NCBI RefSeq assembly: GCF_029318635.1
Contig: NZ_CP119676.1
Coordinates: 1,749,001 to 1,813,000 of the forward strand
DNA from: Varunaivibrio sulfuroxidans
GTDB taxonomy: Bacteria > Pseudomonadota > Alphaproteobacteria > Rhodospirillales > Magnetovibrionaceae
Length of the DNA stretch: 64,000 nt
Reading direction: 5' to 3'
Both the position numbers and the translations under genes were made by a program. Below are positions 1 through 8,378 of the stretch, piece after piece; the first letter of the stretch is position 1, and every line of letters starts with the position of its first letter. Under the pieces are notes generated by a model that was not told the origin of the DNA, searched no databases, and saw nothing but the letters and a program-made list of their open reading frames with translations.

Positions 1-69
1 TGCAGTTTGATTTCTTCACACATTTGTGTCCAATTGCATCGGACTCAAATGTTAAACTCAAACCACTAG
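1..69. repeat. 69-bp intergenic repeat, copy 1 (cut by window start)
   Basis: This stretch matches positions 23544-23612 over 69 bases with one difference (A at 65, G at 23608). It contains nested inverted repeats (GTTTGA/TCAAAC, ACATTTG/CAAATGT, GTCC/GGAC), so the transcript could fold into a long imperfect hairpin. Its right edge, read on the minus strand, starts with TAG, which is the stop codon of the DUF3501 gene. It may extend left beyond the window. Confidence 0.9.
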
Positions 70-674
70 GCGTCATCAAAATCCGACGCCAAGGCCTCCC
101 GGACGTCGCCACTCACCCGGCTCATATGGCCGTACTGGGGATGTTCGATCGATAGAACCACATCGTTCTTCGGATCGCGAAAGGCGGAGATTTGTTGATC
201 CGTCAGAGGAAAATGCAAAAATTGGATGGCGGACGCCTTGCCTTCCGCCGTGGTCCGATCGACATCTGTCTCGGCGATGGCGTGCACGCTGTCCGCGCCG
301 ATACGCAGATAAACGGTTTCCTCGACGCCGCCCAAATCGGCCAAAAAACGGCCTCGGCGCTCGGGGTCGTCGATCTCAAACATCAAAGTCGCGACAAGAT
401 CGTGTCCTTTTGGGATTAATGGATTATAGGCGCGAAGCTCGTCTTCAATTTGATTTTCGCCCCCCTGCTCAATGTACAACATCTCATGAATTTGATGAAA
501 CATGGTGTCGTAGCTTTCAAAGTAGAAGGTGGCGTCGGGGCCGACGTGAACGCGCCGATTTTTTTTCAGCGCGCTCATTTCCTTGCGCCGCCGGTCGCGT
601 TGCTGGGCGTAGGCCGCCATGTTCATGATATCCGCGGGCGTAATCTCGTGTTTATGCATAAGGATGTCTCTCAT
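66..674 (-). CDS. DUF3501 family protein
   Basis: A 202-residue protein of the DUF3501 family, recognised from KKNRRVHVGP, the ATFYFES segment and the AYNPLIP motif. The family's biochemical function is unknown, but its members usually sit beside an Fe-S oxidoreductase-like gene and a rubrerythrin, as here. The ATG at 674 overlaps the stop of the upstream Fe-S gene as ATGA, indicating translational coupling. An in-frame extension to 1172 exists but runs antiparallel through the Fe-S gene in another frame and is not credible. There is no signal peptide or membrane segment, so it is probably cytoplasmic. The TAG stop lies in the terminal bases of a 69-bp repeat. A role beside the Fe-S protein in redox or peroxide defence is inferred from context only. 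Confidence 0.85.
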   Translation of the reverse strand: MRDILMHKHEITPADIMNMAAYAQQRDRRRKEMSALKKNRRVHVGPDATFYFESYDTMFHQIHEMLYIEQGGENQIEDELRAYNPLIPKGHDLVATLMFEIDDPERRGRFLADLGGVEETVYLRIGADSVHAIAETDVDRTTAEGKASAIQFLHFPLTDQQISAFRDPKNDVVLSIEHPQYGHMSRVSGDVREALASDFDDA

Positions 675-2011
675 AATCCGTAAGACTTTGCGATCAACTG
701 AATCGGGTGCTTTTCCACGGTCTGTACTGCTTTTCCCCCCTCGTCCAGCCCTTCCATGCCCTGCAGGATATGGCCACGGGCCAGGGGACATTCGGAGACC
801 AGAAAGGTCGGTTTCGCCTGCGTCGCTTGGCGAAATACCGGCTTGCCGATTTTCATTCCCACCTCGAAATTTTCGGTGCGCGTACCCCACGCCCCACCGT
901 GACCGGAACACCGCTCGATCACCGTGATCTTGGTGTCGGGAATAAGACGCAGAAGTTCCGCGCCCTTTTGCCCCATGTTTTGCGCCCGGGCATGACAGGG
1001 GATATGGATGGCGACATCCCCCTGAAGGGGTTTCAGACCTTCGCTCATTCCTTCTTTTTTGGCCATGGCGACCATGTATTCGGCGGCGTCGAAGGTCGCC
1101 TTGGAAAGGTCGGCGATCGCGGCATCGTCGGGTTCGATCAGGGGCCATTCGAATTTGACCATCAGGGCGCACGAGGACACCGGGGCGACGATGTCATAGC
1201 CTTTGGCGATCCACGGCGCGAAGGCCTCGGCGACCCGCTTGGCGCTTTTAGCGACCGCTTCAATATCGCCATGCTCCAACTGCGGCATACCGCAACAACC
1301 GGGATGAATGACTTCGGTCTCGACGCCGTTCCGAGCCAGGACCTTACGCGTATCGAGGACGATATCGGCGCTGTTGTATTCACCGAAACAGGTCGCGTAA
1401 ATCACGGCCTTGCGGCCGAAAGCCGGGGCCTGTTTGTTGACTACGATCGACTGGGCCGCCGCCTGGGCGCTACTGGTCTTGGGCGAGAACGGCGGCAATT
1501 CGGCGTCCTTGTGAACGCCGAGGAGGGCCTGCATGAGCGGGCGGGTGAAGGCGTTGCCGCGCTGCGACGCCCAGTTGGCGAGCGAGGAAAAGGTGCAGCC
1601 TAGCTTTCCGTTCTTGTCGGTCTGGGTCAGCAGAACCTCGCTGCGCGCAATTTTTCCTTGGCGAAACGCCTGGGCGCGCGCGCGCACCATCAAATGGGGA
1701 AAGTCGAGATTAAAATCGTGGGGCGGCACATAGGGACACTTTGTCAGAAAACACATGTCGCACAGGGTGCACGCTTCGACGATCGGGGCGAAATCTTTCG
1801 AATTAACACTGTCCAGTTCGCCGCTTTCGGATTCATCGACGAGATCGAACAGGCGCGGAAAACTATCGCACAAATTAAAACAGCGCCGGCACCCATGACA
1901 AATATCGAAGACACGGCGCAGTTCCACATCCAATTTCTCGGGATCATAGAAATCTGCTTCCCGCCACGCGATCGGATGGCGCGTCGGCGCATCGAGACTG
2001 CCTTCTCTCAT
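671..2011 (-). CDS. GlpC/HdrD-like Fe-S binding protein with two CCG-type domains
   Basis: A 446-residue protein with two 4Fe-4S ferredoxin motifs near the N-terminus (Cys38/41/44/48 and Cys81/84/87/92), followed by cysteine-rich CCG-type domains. The motif HPGCCGMP lies mid-protein and a degenerate CSGHGG motif lies nearer the C-terminus. This is the architecture of glycerol-3-phosphate dehydrogenase subunit C and heterodisulfide reductase D subunits, but no catalytic partner gene is adjacent. I chose the ATG at 2011, which has GGTGATC just upstream, over a TTG at 2044. It overlaps the DUF3501 gene by four bases. A rubrerythrin gene lies upstream behind a terminator. Electron transfer to rubrerythrin is plausible but inferred. 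No membrane segment is visible. Confidence 0.8.
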   Translation of the reverse strand: MREGSLDAPTRHPIAWREADFYDPEKLDVELRRVFDICHGCRRCFNLCDSFPRLFDLVDESESGELDSVNSKDFAPIVEACTLCDMCFLTKCPYVPPHDFNLDFPHLMVRARAQAFRQGKIARSEVLLTQTDKNGKLGCTFSSLANWASQRGNAFTRPLMQALLGVHKDAELPPFSPKTSSAQAAAQSIVVNKQAPAFGRKAVIYATCFGEYNSADIVLDTRKVLARNGVETEVIHPGCCGMPQLEHGDIEAVAKSAKRVAEAFAPWIAKGYDIVAPVSSCALMVKFEWPLIEPDDAAIADLSKATFDAAEYMVAMAKKEGMSEGLKPLQGDVAIHIPCHARAQNMGQKGAELLRLIPDTKITVIERCSGHGGAWGTRTENFEVGMKIGKPVFRQATQAKPTFLVSECPLARGHILQGMEGLDEGGKAVQTVEKHPIQLIAKSYGL

Positions 2012-2058
2012 ACTGATCACCTCAAATTCTTTATACGGTGGCAATAAAATACACGCAT

Positions 2059-2072
2059 GCCATGCGCATGGC
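2059..2072. promoter_or_regulatory. 14-bp perfect palindrome upstream of the Fe-S gene
   Basis: GCCATGCGCATGGC is a perfect palindrome about 48 bp before the ATG of the Fe-S protein gene, in the only stretch that can hold its promoter. It is a candidate regulator site. The cognate factor is unknown, and it does not look like a Fur or Irr box. Confidence 0.4.
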
Positions 2073-2164
2073 TACTACACACTTCATGCGTGTGATCCAC
2101 GCTCCGGCGACGGCCAATTCTCACACAACGAGAACGACCACTTTAGAGCGAAAAACGACAAAAG

Positions 2165-2207
2165 CAAAAAATTCGGGGAAGCGCGCCTAAGCACCTCCCC
2201 GAATTTT
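2165..2207 (-). terminator. Intrinsic terminator after rubrerythrin
   Basis: Arms AAATTCGGGGA (2169-2179) and TCCCCGAATTT (2196-2206) are perfectly complementary over 11 bp with a 16-nt loop. On the minus strand the 3' arm runs into a T-rich tail. It lies just after the rubrerythrin stop, so the downstream Fe-S/DUF3501 pair probably has its own promoter. Confidence 0.8.
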
Positions 2208-2233
2208 CTTCAAGAAGCGAGCATTCGGTAGCG

Positions 2234-2650
2234 TCAGTCCATTGTATCGAGCGCTTTTTGGAAACGCCCGGCGTGGGATTTTTCCGCTTTCGCCAAGGTC
2301 TCGAACCAATCGGCGATTTCATCGAAACCTTCCTCGCGCGCGGTTTTCGCCATACCGGGATACATATCGGTATATTCGTGGGTTTCCCCGGCGATGGCCG
2401 CCTTCAGGTTATCGGTGGTGGGGCCGATGGGCAGGCCCGTCGCCGGGTCGCCGGTGGCTTCGAGAAATTCCAAATGGCCGTGAGCGTGTCCGGTCTCGCC
2501 TTCCGCGGTGGAGCGGAAGACCGTGGCGACATCGTTGTAACCCTCGACATCGGCCTTCTGAGCGAAATACAGATAGCGACGGTTGGCCTGAGATTCGCCC
2601 GCGAAGGCGTCCTTAAGATTGGTTTCGGTCTTCGAACCCTTCAAGCTCAT
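2234..2650 (-). CDS. Rubrerythrin (short form, no rubredoxin domain)
   Basis: A ferritin-like diiron protein of 138 residues. The opening [13 protein letters not shown] and the repeated E...ExxH motifs ([10 protein letters not shown], then [11 protein letters not shown]) are typical of rubrerythrin diiron sites. The C-terminal rubredoxin FeS4 domain is absent, so it must receive electrons from another protein. Known members reduce hydrogen peroxide. Two ATGs are adjacent; the second (2650) has GGAGG five bases upstream and is preferred over 2653. An Irr-box-like dyad lies about 105 bp upstream, between this gene and the Irr-like regulator gene, which suggests iron- or peroxide-responsive control. 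A strong terminator follows. Confidence 0.9.
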   Translation of the reverse strand: MSLKGSKTETNLKDAFAGESQANRRYLYFAQKADVEGYNDVATVFRSTAEGETGHAHGHLEFLEATGDPATGLPIGPTTDNLKAAIAGETHEYTDMYPGMAKTAREEGFDEIADWFETLAKAEKSHAGRFQKALDTMD

Positions 2651-2756
2651 CATATCCTCCAGTGTATTTTAACGAATTACGTCGCACCCAAAACCACGAT
2701 CGGCATGGGCGCTTCGCAATGCACTATCTCAATCTGGAAGCAACGCGTCAATATAT

Positions 2757-2775
2757 TTTTAGAATAAATCTAAAA
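2757..2775. promoter_or_regulatory. Irr-box (iron control element)-like dyad
   Basis: TTTTAGA at 2757-2763 and TCTAAAA at 2769-2775 form a perfect inverted repeat with a 5-bp spacer. This resembles the rhizobial iron control element (TTTAGAA-N3-TTCTAAA) bound by Irr. It lies directly upstream of the rubrerythrin gene and next to a gene for an Irr-like protein. Confidence 0.6.
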
Positions 2776-2781
2776 GTACAA

Positions 2782-2802
2782 ATAATAGTCTGAAACTATT
2801 AT
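2782..2802. promoter_or_regulatory. AT-rich hairpin or operator after irr
   Basis: ATAATAGT (2782-2789) and ACTATTAT (2795-2802) are perfect 8-bp arms with a 5-bp loop. On the minus strand a T-rich run follows, so it could be a weak irr terminator or a second regulator dyad next to the Irr-box-like site. Confidence 0.45.
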
Positions 2803-2808
2803 CTATAC

Positions 2809-3216
2809 TCAGGCTTCCTCAAGGCGAACGACAACATCGATGCGCTGCAACCTGGTTCCTTGCGGAATTCCGGGAAGACCGACGACGTCAATCATATCGT
2901 CTGGAATATCCTCCAGTTTCCCGGATTTTTCAAAATAGTAATGGTGGTGCATGCCGTTATTGGTATCAAAATACGAGCGGCTGGAATCGACGACGATTTC
3001 CCGCAACAATCCCGCACCGGTGAATTGGTGCAGAGTATTGTACACCGTCGCCAAGGATACGCGAATAGCCGAACCCAACGCCTCGGCATGAAGCATTTCC
3101 GCGGTCACATGGCGATCGCCGCCTTCGAATAAAAGTTTGGCCAAGGCCAAACGTTGCCGTGTCGGACGCAACCCGACTGTTCTCAATTGTTCCAAGGCGT
3201 GGCTATAAGGTCTCAT
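2809..3216 (-). CDS. irr: Irr-like Fur-family iron response regulator
   Basis: A 135-residue Fur-superfamily regulator. The N-terminal winged helix (LRPTRQRLALAKLLF, then SLATVYNTLHQF) precedes a dimerisation domain carrying three consecutive histidines (His90-92) and the ending QRIDVVVRLEE. The HHH stretch and this ending are characteristic of alphaproteobacterial Irr, whose stability or binding responds to haem. The C-terminal Cys zinc motifs of true Fur/PerR are absent. An AGAGGA ribosome-binding site precedes the ATG. Upstream, ATACGT-N7-ACGTAT could be an autoregulatory site. The adjacent rubrerythrin gene with its Irr-box-like dyad is a likely target. PerR-like assignment is the main alternative. 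Confidence 0.8.
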   Translation of the reverse strand: MRPYSHALEQLRTVGLRPTRQRLALAKLLFEGGDRHVTAEMLHAEALGSAIRVSLATVYNTLHQFTGAGLLREIVVDSSRSYFDTNNGMHHHYYFEKSGKLEDIPDDMIDVVGLPGIPQGTRLQRIDVVVRLEEA

Positions 3217-3276
3217 TTAGATATTTTTCCTCTGTGTGTTTGCCTGCACGCAGTGCCCTCCCGCCTTACATGCGCA

Positions 3277-3295
3277 ATACGTAATATAAACGTAT
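3277..3295. promoter_or_regulatory. Inverted repeat upstream of irr
   Basis: ATACGT (3277-3282) and ACGTAT (3290-3295) form a perfect 6-bp inverted repeat with a 7-bp AT spacer, about 60 bp before the irr ATG. It is a candidate operator or overlaps the promoter. No factor is assigned. Confidence 0.35.
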
Positions 3296-3333
3296 AACTT
3301 AAATAATGAACGTTGGCAACGCCCAACGGGGCA

Positions 3334-4731
3334 TCAATCCCCGCTCGTAATCCGCTCAACCAGCTGTTTAACGGTGGGAATGAAGCCATTCTCGTAAAAT
3401 GGATCCTTGCCGAACATATAAGCATTATGCCCCGCAAACATCAAATTATTCTCAATATCGCCGCCATGAGCAATATCTTGTAGGGTTTTTTGAATGCAAA
3501 ACGAACGAGGGTCGGCACGCTTTCCGGTGGTGCCTTCCGCGTTGTCCGCCCAATTACTGAAACGGCATTGGGAAAGACACCCCATGCAATCGGCCTGGTC
3601 CTTGAGAATCTCTCGGGCCGCGTCAAGACTGACGAAGATGACCGTTCCGTCCGGCGTTTTCATGGCCTCGCTGTGGCCCTCGGCGATCCAATTTTCGGCG
3701 CGGGCTTTGTCGGCCGCGGTCAGATAAATCGGGCGGCCGCGCGCGCCCACGGGCAGGGCCTCGCTTTGGCTATCGTTCGGCTTGGCGGCATAGGGCGCCT
3801 GACGGGAAGAACGTCGGTCCAACTCATCGAGCAAGTGGTTGCGCACCGCCGACGAGTAAAATCCGGTCGGGCTGAACTTGTTTAAATAGACGTCGCCCTC
3901 CTTGAGGGTCAACAGGCGCTTTTTCCAAGCCTCCGAGATCGGGCTTTCCCGGGTCAACAGGGGCCGGGTGCCGTACTGAAAGGCGATCGGGCCAAGTTCG
4001 GGATTATCGATCCAATCGGCCCAGTCGCGCAGAAACCATACCCCTCCCGCCATGACGATGGGGACGTGGTCCAAGCCATATTGGCGCATCACCCGGCGCA
4101 GCTCGACGACACGCGCGAACGGCGCCTCGGGCGTTTGCGGATCCTCGGAATTGGACAGGCCGTTATGCCCGCCGGCAAGCCAAGGGTCTTCATAAACGAC
4201 GCCGCCCAGAAATTCAGGATAATTCTTATAGGCCCGCCGCCACAGCGCGTTGAAGGCGCGCCCACTGGAGACGATGGGATAATACTGAACGCCGTAACCG
4301 GCCGCGATCTCGGCCACTTTATAGGGCATTCCCGCGCCACAGGTGACCCCGTGCACGAGGCCTTTCGCGCCTTCGAGTATACCGTTAAGCACCTGCTCGG
4401 TGCCGCCGGCCTCCCACAGCACATTGATGTGAATGCGTCCGTTTCCAGCGGCGGTCTCGTGGGCGATGCGCGCCTGTGCGATACCCCCGGATATGGCGTA
4501 GGCGACCAATTCGTTGAACCGTTCGCGGCGCACCGTGCTGTGGTAGACTTGGCGGATGATCTTGCCGTTCTCGTCATAAGAATCGGGATTGACCGCCGAA
4601 AGCGTTCCCACCCCGCCGGCGCGCGCCCAGGCGCCCGCCGTCAATCCGTTGGAAACCGCAACGCCTTTGCCACCCTCGACCAGCGGCAAAACTTCGGCGC
4701 CGGAAATAACCAGAGGGTTGAGTGCTTTCAC
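3334..4731 (-). CDS. Nitronate monooxygenase-like flavin oxidoreductase with Cys-rich tail
   Basis: A 465-residue protein with an FMN-binding TIM barrel of the 2-nitropropane dioxygenase/nitronate monooxygenase family. Signs are the VTCGAGMPYKV segment, the PIVSSGRAFNALW region, VIMAGGVWF and FQYGTRPLLT. It is longer than typical members (about 330-380) and carries a C-terminal extension with Cys in CMGCLSQC plus a further Cys, which could bind a metal or Fe-S cluster. Start: GTG at 4731 with GGTGGGAG seven bases upstream; upstream in-frame codons lack such a site. Substrate is unknown. It lies downstream of pnp on the same strand but with different function, so separate transcription is likely. 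Confidence 0.75.
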   Translation of the reverse strand: MKALNPLVISGAEVLPLVEGGKGVAVSNGLTAGAWARAGGVGTLSAVNPDSYDENGKIIRQVYHSTVRRERFNELVAYAISGGIAQARIAHETAAGNGRIHINVLWEAGGTEQVLNGILEGAKGLVHGVTCGAGMPYKVAEIAAGYGVQYYPIVSSGRAFNALWRRAYKNYPEFLGGVVYEDPWLAGGHNGLSNSEDPQTPEAPFARVVELRRVMRQYGLDHVPIVMAGGVWFLRDWADWIDNPELGPIAFQYGTRPLLTRESPISEAWKKRLLTLKEGDVYLNKFSPTGFYSSAVRNHLLDELDRRSSRQAPYAAKPNDSQSEALPVGARGRPIYLTAADKARAENWIAEGHSEAMKTPDGTVIFVSLDAAREILKDQADCMGCLSQCRFSNWADNAEGTTGKRADPRSFCIQKTLQDIAHGGDIENNLMFAGHNAYMFGKDPFYENGFIPTVKQLVERITSGD

Positions 4732-4769
4732 TCGACTACTCCCACCTTGCCGGGATGGCCACGTCAACA

Positions 4770-4801
4770 CCCCGGTTTTCGTCTGTTCCTTGTGACCGGG
4801 G
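4770..4801 (-). terminator. Possible stem-loop after pnp
   Basis: CCCCGGT (4770-4776) and ACCGGGG (4795-4801) are complementary over 7 bp around an 18-nt loop, 42 bp past the pnp stop. There is no T-run, so it may stabilise the 3' end or be Rho-assisted rather than an intrinsic terminator. Confidence 0.35.
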
Positions 4802-4842
4802 CAGGTCGGCTTGACGCCGTCCCGCCCCACATTTTCACACGA

Positions 4843-6978
4843 TCACTCAGCTTTCGGCTTGTCGCTGATGTCTTCGCCGGTCTCCTGATCGACGACCCGC
4901 ATCGACAACTTGATTTTACCGCGGTCGTCGATTCCGATCAGCTTGACCTTCACCGCGTCACCGACGTTAACCACATCCGTGGTCTGCCCGACGCGATGGT
5001 CGGCCAACTCGCTGATGTGCACGAGGCCATCCTTGGCCCCCATGAAGTTGACGAAAGCGCCGAAGTCCACCGTCTTGACGACCTTGCCGGTGTAAATCGC
5101 GCCGACCTCCGGTTCGCTGGTCAATGACTTGATCCAATCGATCGCCTGCTGCGCCGAAGCGTCATCGACGGCGGCAACCTTGACCGTGCCGTCATCCTCG
5201 AGATCGATCTTGGCTCCGGTGGTCTCGGTGATCTCTCGGATCACCTTGCCGCCGGCCCCGATAACGTCGCGGATTTTGTCTTTATTGATCTGGAAAACGG
5301 TAATACGCGGCGCTTTCGAGCTGACGTCCTCGCGGGCGTTGGAAATCGCCCGGCCCATCTCGCCGAGGATGTGAATACGACCGTCCTTGGCCTGGGCCAG
5401 CGCCGTCTTCATGATCTCCTCGGTGATCGAGGTGATCTTGATGTCCATCTGCAACGAGGTGATGCCGTTTTCCGTCCCGGCGACCTTGAAATCCATGTCG
5501 CCGAGATGATCTTCATCGCCGATGATGTCGGAGAGCACGGCGACGCCGTCATCTTCCTTGATCAGGCCCATGGCGATACCCGCCACCGGCCGCTTCAACG
5601 GCACGCCGGCGTCCATCAGCGACAGGGATGCGCCGCACACCGACGCCATCGAGCTGGAGCCGTTGGATTCGGTAATCTCGGAAACCACCCGCATGGTGTA
5701 GGGGAAGTCTTCCTTCGACGGCAGCATCGGGTGGATCGCCCGCCAGGCAAGTTTACCGTGGCCGATTTCACGCCGTCCGGTAAACCCAAAACGACCTGCT
5801 TCGCCAACCGAATACGGCGGAAAGTTATAATGCAGCATGAAGTGTTCGCGGTACGAGCCTTCGAGAGCATCGATCAACTGTTCGTCCTGGCCGGTGCCTA
5901 AGGTGGCGACCACCAGGGCCTGAGTTTCGCCGCGGGTGAACAGGGCCGAACCGTGCGCGCGCGGCAGAATACCGACTTCCGAAACGATCGGGCGCACGGT
6001 TTTGGTGTCGCGCCCGTCGATACGCATCCCGGTTTTCAAGATGTCGCGGCGCACGATCGTTTTTTCCAGGGACTTCAAGGCGTCGGCGAGGACTTCGTCG
6101 AGCAATCCCTGGTCAATACCGTCATCGGCTTTCATCTGTGCGGCGACGGCGTCCTTGGCGGCGGCGACCTTGCTTACGCGCTCGATCTTGTCCTTGATCG
6201 CATAAGCCTCGCGCAGCGGCGCTTCGGCGGCGGCGACGATCTTCGCCTTCAGGCCTTCGACTTCGTCCGGCGCCTCGGGCAAGTCCCAAGGTTCCTTGGC
6301 GCATAGCTCGGCAAGCGCGATGATCGCGTCGATCACCGGCTGGAACGCCTTGTGGCCGAACATCACGCCGTTGAGGAGAACGTCTTCGGATAGCTCGTTG
6401 GCCTCGGATTCGACCATCAGCACGCCTTCGGCGGTACCCGCGACGATCAGGTCGAGCTCGGTGTCGGCCATCTGGTCGAGACGCGGGTTGAGCACATATT
6501 CGCCGTCGATATAACCGACCCGGCAGCCGCCGATCGGCCCGAAAAAGGGCAGGCCGGAAATCGTCAACGCGGCGGAGGTTCCGATCATGGCGGCGATATC
6601 GGGATCGTTTTCCATGTCGTGGGCGACGGTGGTGCAGATAATCTGGGTTTCGTTCTTGAAACCCTTGGCGAACAGCGGGCGGATCGGGCGATCGATCAGA
6701 CGCGAGGTCAGAGTCTCTTTTTCGCTGGGACGCGCTTCACGCTTGAAAAACCCGCCCGGGATCTTGCCCGCGGCATAGGTCTTTTCTTGGTAGTGAACGC
6801 TAAGTGGGAAAAAATCCAATCCGGGGCGCGCACTTTTCGCGCCGACGGCGGTGCACAACACCTTGGTTTCGCCATAGGTCACCATCACGGCGCCGTCGGC
6901 CTGCCGGGCGATCTTGCCCGCCTCCAGGGTCAGCGTACGCCCACCCCATTCGATCTCTTTTTTAAACTCGGTAAACAT
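4843..6978 (-). CDS. pnp: Polyribonucleotide nucleotidyltransferase (PNPase)
   Basis: PNPase, 711 residues: phosphorolytic 3'-5' exoribonuclease and degradosome component in the cytoplasm. The order is RNase PH domain 1 (residues about 10-230, with [20 protein letters not shown]), an alpha-helical linker, RNase PH domain 2 (about 310-540), a KH domain ([14 protein letters not shown]) and an S1 domain (about 620-690). Length is normal for the family. It is the last gene of the nusA-infB operon and follows rpsO. The 191-bp gap holds a candidate rpsO terminator, so pnp may also have its own promoter, as in other bacteria. Confidence 0.97.
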   Translation of the reverse strand: MFTEFKKEIEWGGRTLTLEAGKIARQADGAVMVTYGETKVLCTAVGAKSARPGLDFFPLSVHYQEKTYAAGKIPGGFFKREARPSEKETLTSRLIDRPIRPLFAKGFKNETQIICTTVAHDMENDPDIAAMIGTSAALTISGLPFFGPIGGCRVGYIDGEYVLNPRLDQMADTELDLIVAGTAEGVLMVESEANELSEDVLLNGVMFGHKAFQPVIDAIIALAELCAKEPWDLPEAPDEVEGLKAKIVAAAEAPLREAYAIKDKIERVSKVAAAKDAVAAQMKADDGIDQGLLDEVLADALKSLEKTIVRRDILKTGMRIDGRDTKTVRPIVSEVGILPRAHGSALFTRGETQALVVATLGTGQDEQLIDALEGSYREHFMLHYNFPPYSVGEAGRFGFTGRREIGHGKLAWRAIHPMLPSKEDFPYTMRVVSEITESNGSSSMASVCGASLSLMDAGVPLKRPVAGIAMGLIKEDDGVAVLSDIIGDEDHLGDMDFKVAGTENGITSLQMDIKITSITEEIMKTALAQAKDGRIHILGEMGRAISNAREDVSSKAPRITVFQINKDKIRDVIGAGGKVIREITETTGAKIDLEDDGTVKVAAVDDASAQQAIDWIKSLTSEPEVGAIYTGKVVKTVDFGAFVNFMGAKDGLVHISELADHRVGQTTDVVNVGDAVKVKLIGIDDRGKIKLSMRVVDQETGEDISDKPKAE

Positions 6979-7124
6979 CTTTTTTACGTACTTCCTTCAC
7001 TTCGAAGGTGGTGCGTCCTTCATCGCCGGGGGCCTTTTGTTCCTAGCCCGACCCCTACCAATACCGGCGGCACGCTGCCTTCGCTTTTTCCCGCCGCGGC
7101 CGTCCGCGGCGGGGTCGTTCATCG

Positions 7125-7168
7125 AAAAAGACCGGCCGGCCCACCATCGCGGCGAGGTCGGCCGGAAC
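7125..7168 (-). terminator. Candidate rpsO terminator
   Basis: Directly after the rpsO stop, the minus strand reads CCGGCC-GACC, a short loop, then GGT-GGGCCGG followed within a few bases by five Ts. The stem is about 10 bp with one mismatch. It could separate rpsO from pnp transcription partially. Confidence 0.5.
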
Positions 7169-7169
7169 T

Positions 7170-7439
7170 TTACCTGCGCAGGCCGAGACGGCCGAGAACC
7201 TCTTCGTAGCGCGCGCCTTTTTTGCGCTTCAGGTAATCCAGCAGACGACGGCGTTGACCGACCATGATCAGCAACCCGCGACGGGAATGGTGGTCTTTTT
7301 TGTGAACCTTCATGTGCTCGGTCAAATTGACGATCCGTTCGGTCAAAACGGCGATTTGCACTTCGGGCGATCCGGTATCGCCGTCCTTGACGGCGTATTC
7401 CTTGATCAATTCTTGTTTACGTTCGGCGGTAATCGACAT
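7170..7439 (-). CDS. rpsO: 30S ribosomal protein S15
   Basis: An 89-residue protein matching S15 across its length ([17 protein letters not shown], then [20 protein letters not shown]). It binds the central domain of 16S rRNA early in 30S assembly. It lies between truB and pnp, the usual order. GGAGG precedes the ATG. S15 commonly represses its own translation in other bacteria; no specific leader fold was identified in the short 15-bp gap to truB. Confidence 0.97.
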   Translation of the reverse strand: MSITAERKQELIKEYAVKDGDTGSPEVQIAVLTERIVNLTEHMKVHKKDHHSRRGLLIMVGQRRRLLDYLKRKKGARYEEVLGRLGLRR

Positions 7440-7454
7440 CGAGGTCTCCTACAA

Positions 7455-8378
7455 TTAGAGGTTAAGAACGCGCAGGGGGCGAATTTCGCCGCCCACAATT
7501 TTGGCCAACGCAACCACCCGATCCCCATCCATCGCGCGCACCACCTCATCGGGGTGCGCCGAAATTGGGTTTCGAGAAAGAACATGAAAGGCCGATAACG
7601 CCCGCCCATGCGCCAGTCTCGTGGCCTCCGTCGTCGTCAAGGCCAGTGCCGGGATGTCGTCCAGCGCGGTCGCAACGGCGAGCAGATGGTTTTCAAGGGC
7701 CGCACTATGCCCCAGGGTCTCTAGATTATCCAGCGAAATTGCGGATTTTTCATCGAACGGGCCGACGCATGTCCGCCTGAGCATCGCGACGTATCCGACC
7801 GTGCCCAATTTCAACGCCAAATCGCGGGCGAGGGCGCGAATATACGTTCCCTTGCCGACGGTGACGGTGAAGGTGGCGTGATCGGCGTCGGGCATATCGA
7901 CCAGATCGAAGCGTTCGATACGCACGCGGCGTGGTTTCAGCGCCACATCCTCGCCGCCGCGCGCCAAGGCGTATGCGCGCTTACCGTCCACCTTAATGGC
8001 GGAAAAAATTGGCGGCGTTTGCTCGATATCGCCGATAAAATCGCCCAGGATATTTTCGACTTCAAGGCGCGTCGGGCGCGCCGAACTGGTCGCGATCACG
8101 GCCCCTTCGCCATCATCGGTGTCGCGCCGTTCCCCCCAGCGCACCGTGAAACGGTATCCCTTGGCGCCGTCCATGACATAAGAGACGGTTTTCGTCGCCT
8201 CGCCCAACGCCAGGGGCAAAATACCCGTCGCCAAGGGGTCCAAGGTGCCGCCATGACCGACCTTGGCCGCCCCGGTGCAACGTCGAACCCGTCCAACGAC
8301 GGCGTTCGAGCTGATCCCTGCGGGTTTATCGACGATAAGCCAGCCGTGGATAGGTATCCCCTTGCGCCTACGCGCCAT
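7455..8378 (-). CDS. truB: tRNA pseudouridine-55 synthase
   Basis: A 307-residue enzyme that isomerises U55 in the T-loop of tRNAs. The catalytic motif GGTLDPLATG places the nucleophile Asp at residue 47, and the N-terminal WLIVDKPAGISS is typical. The start overlaps the end of rbfA by 11 bp, showing tight coupling within the operon. Length and C-terminal PUA-like region fit the TruB family. Confidence 0.97.
   Translation of the reverse strand: MARRRKGIPIHGWLIVDKPAGISSNAVVGRVRRCTGAAKVGHGGTLDPLATGILPLALGEATKTVSYVMDGAKGYRFTVRWGERRDTDDGEGAVIATSSARPTRLEVENILGDFIGDIEQTPPIFSAIKVDGKRAYALARGGEDVALKPRRVRIERFDLVDMPDADHATFTVTVGKGTYIRALARDLALKLGTVGYVAMLRRTCVGPFDEKSAISLDNLETLGHSAALENHLLAVATALDDIPALALTTTEATRLAHGRALSAFHVLSRNPISAHPDEVVRAMDGDRVVALAKIVGGEIRPLRVLNL

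Noticed and set aside
675-1172. In-frame N-terminal extension of the DUF3501 gene
   Set aside because: It would overlap the Fe-S gene for 500 bp in another frame and yields Arg/Gly-rich sequence; the ATGA-coupled ATG at 674 fits the family.
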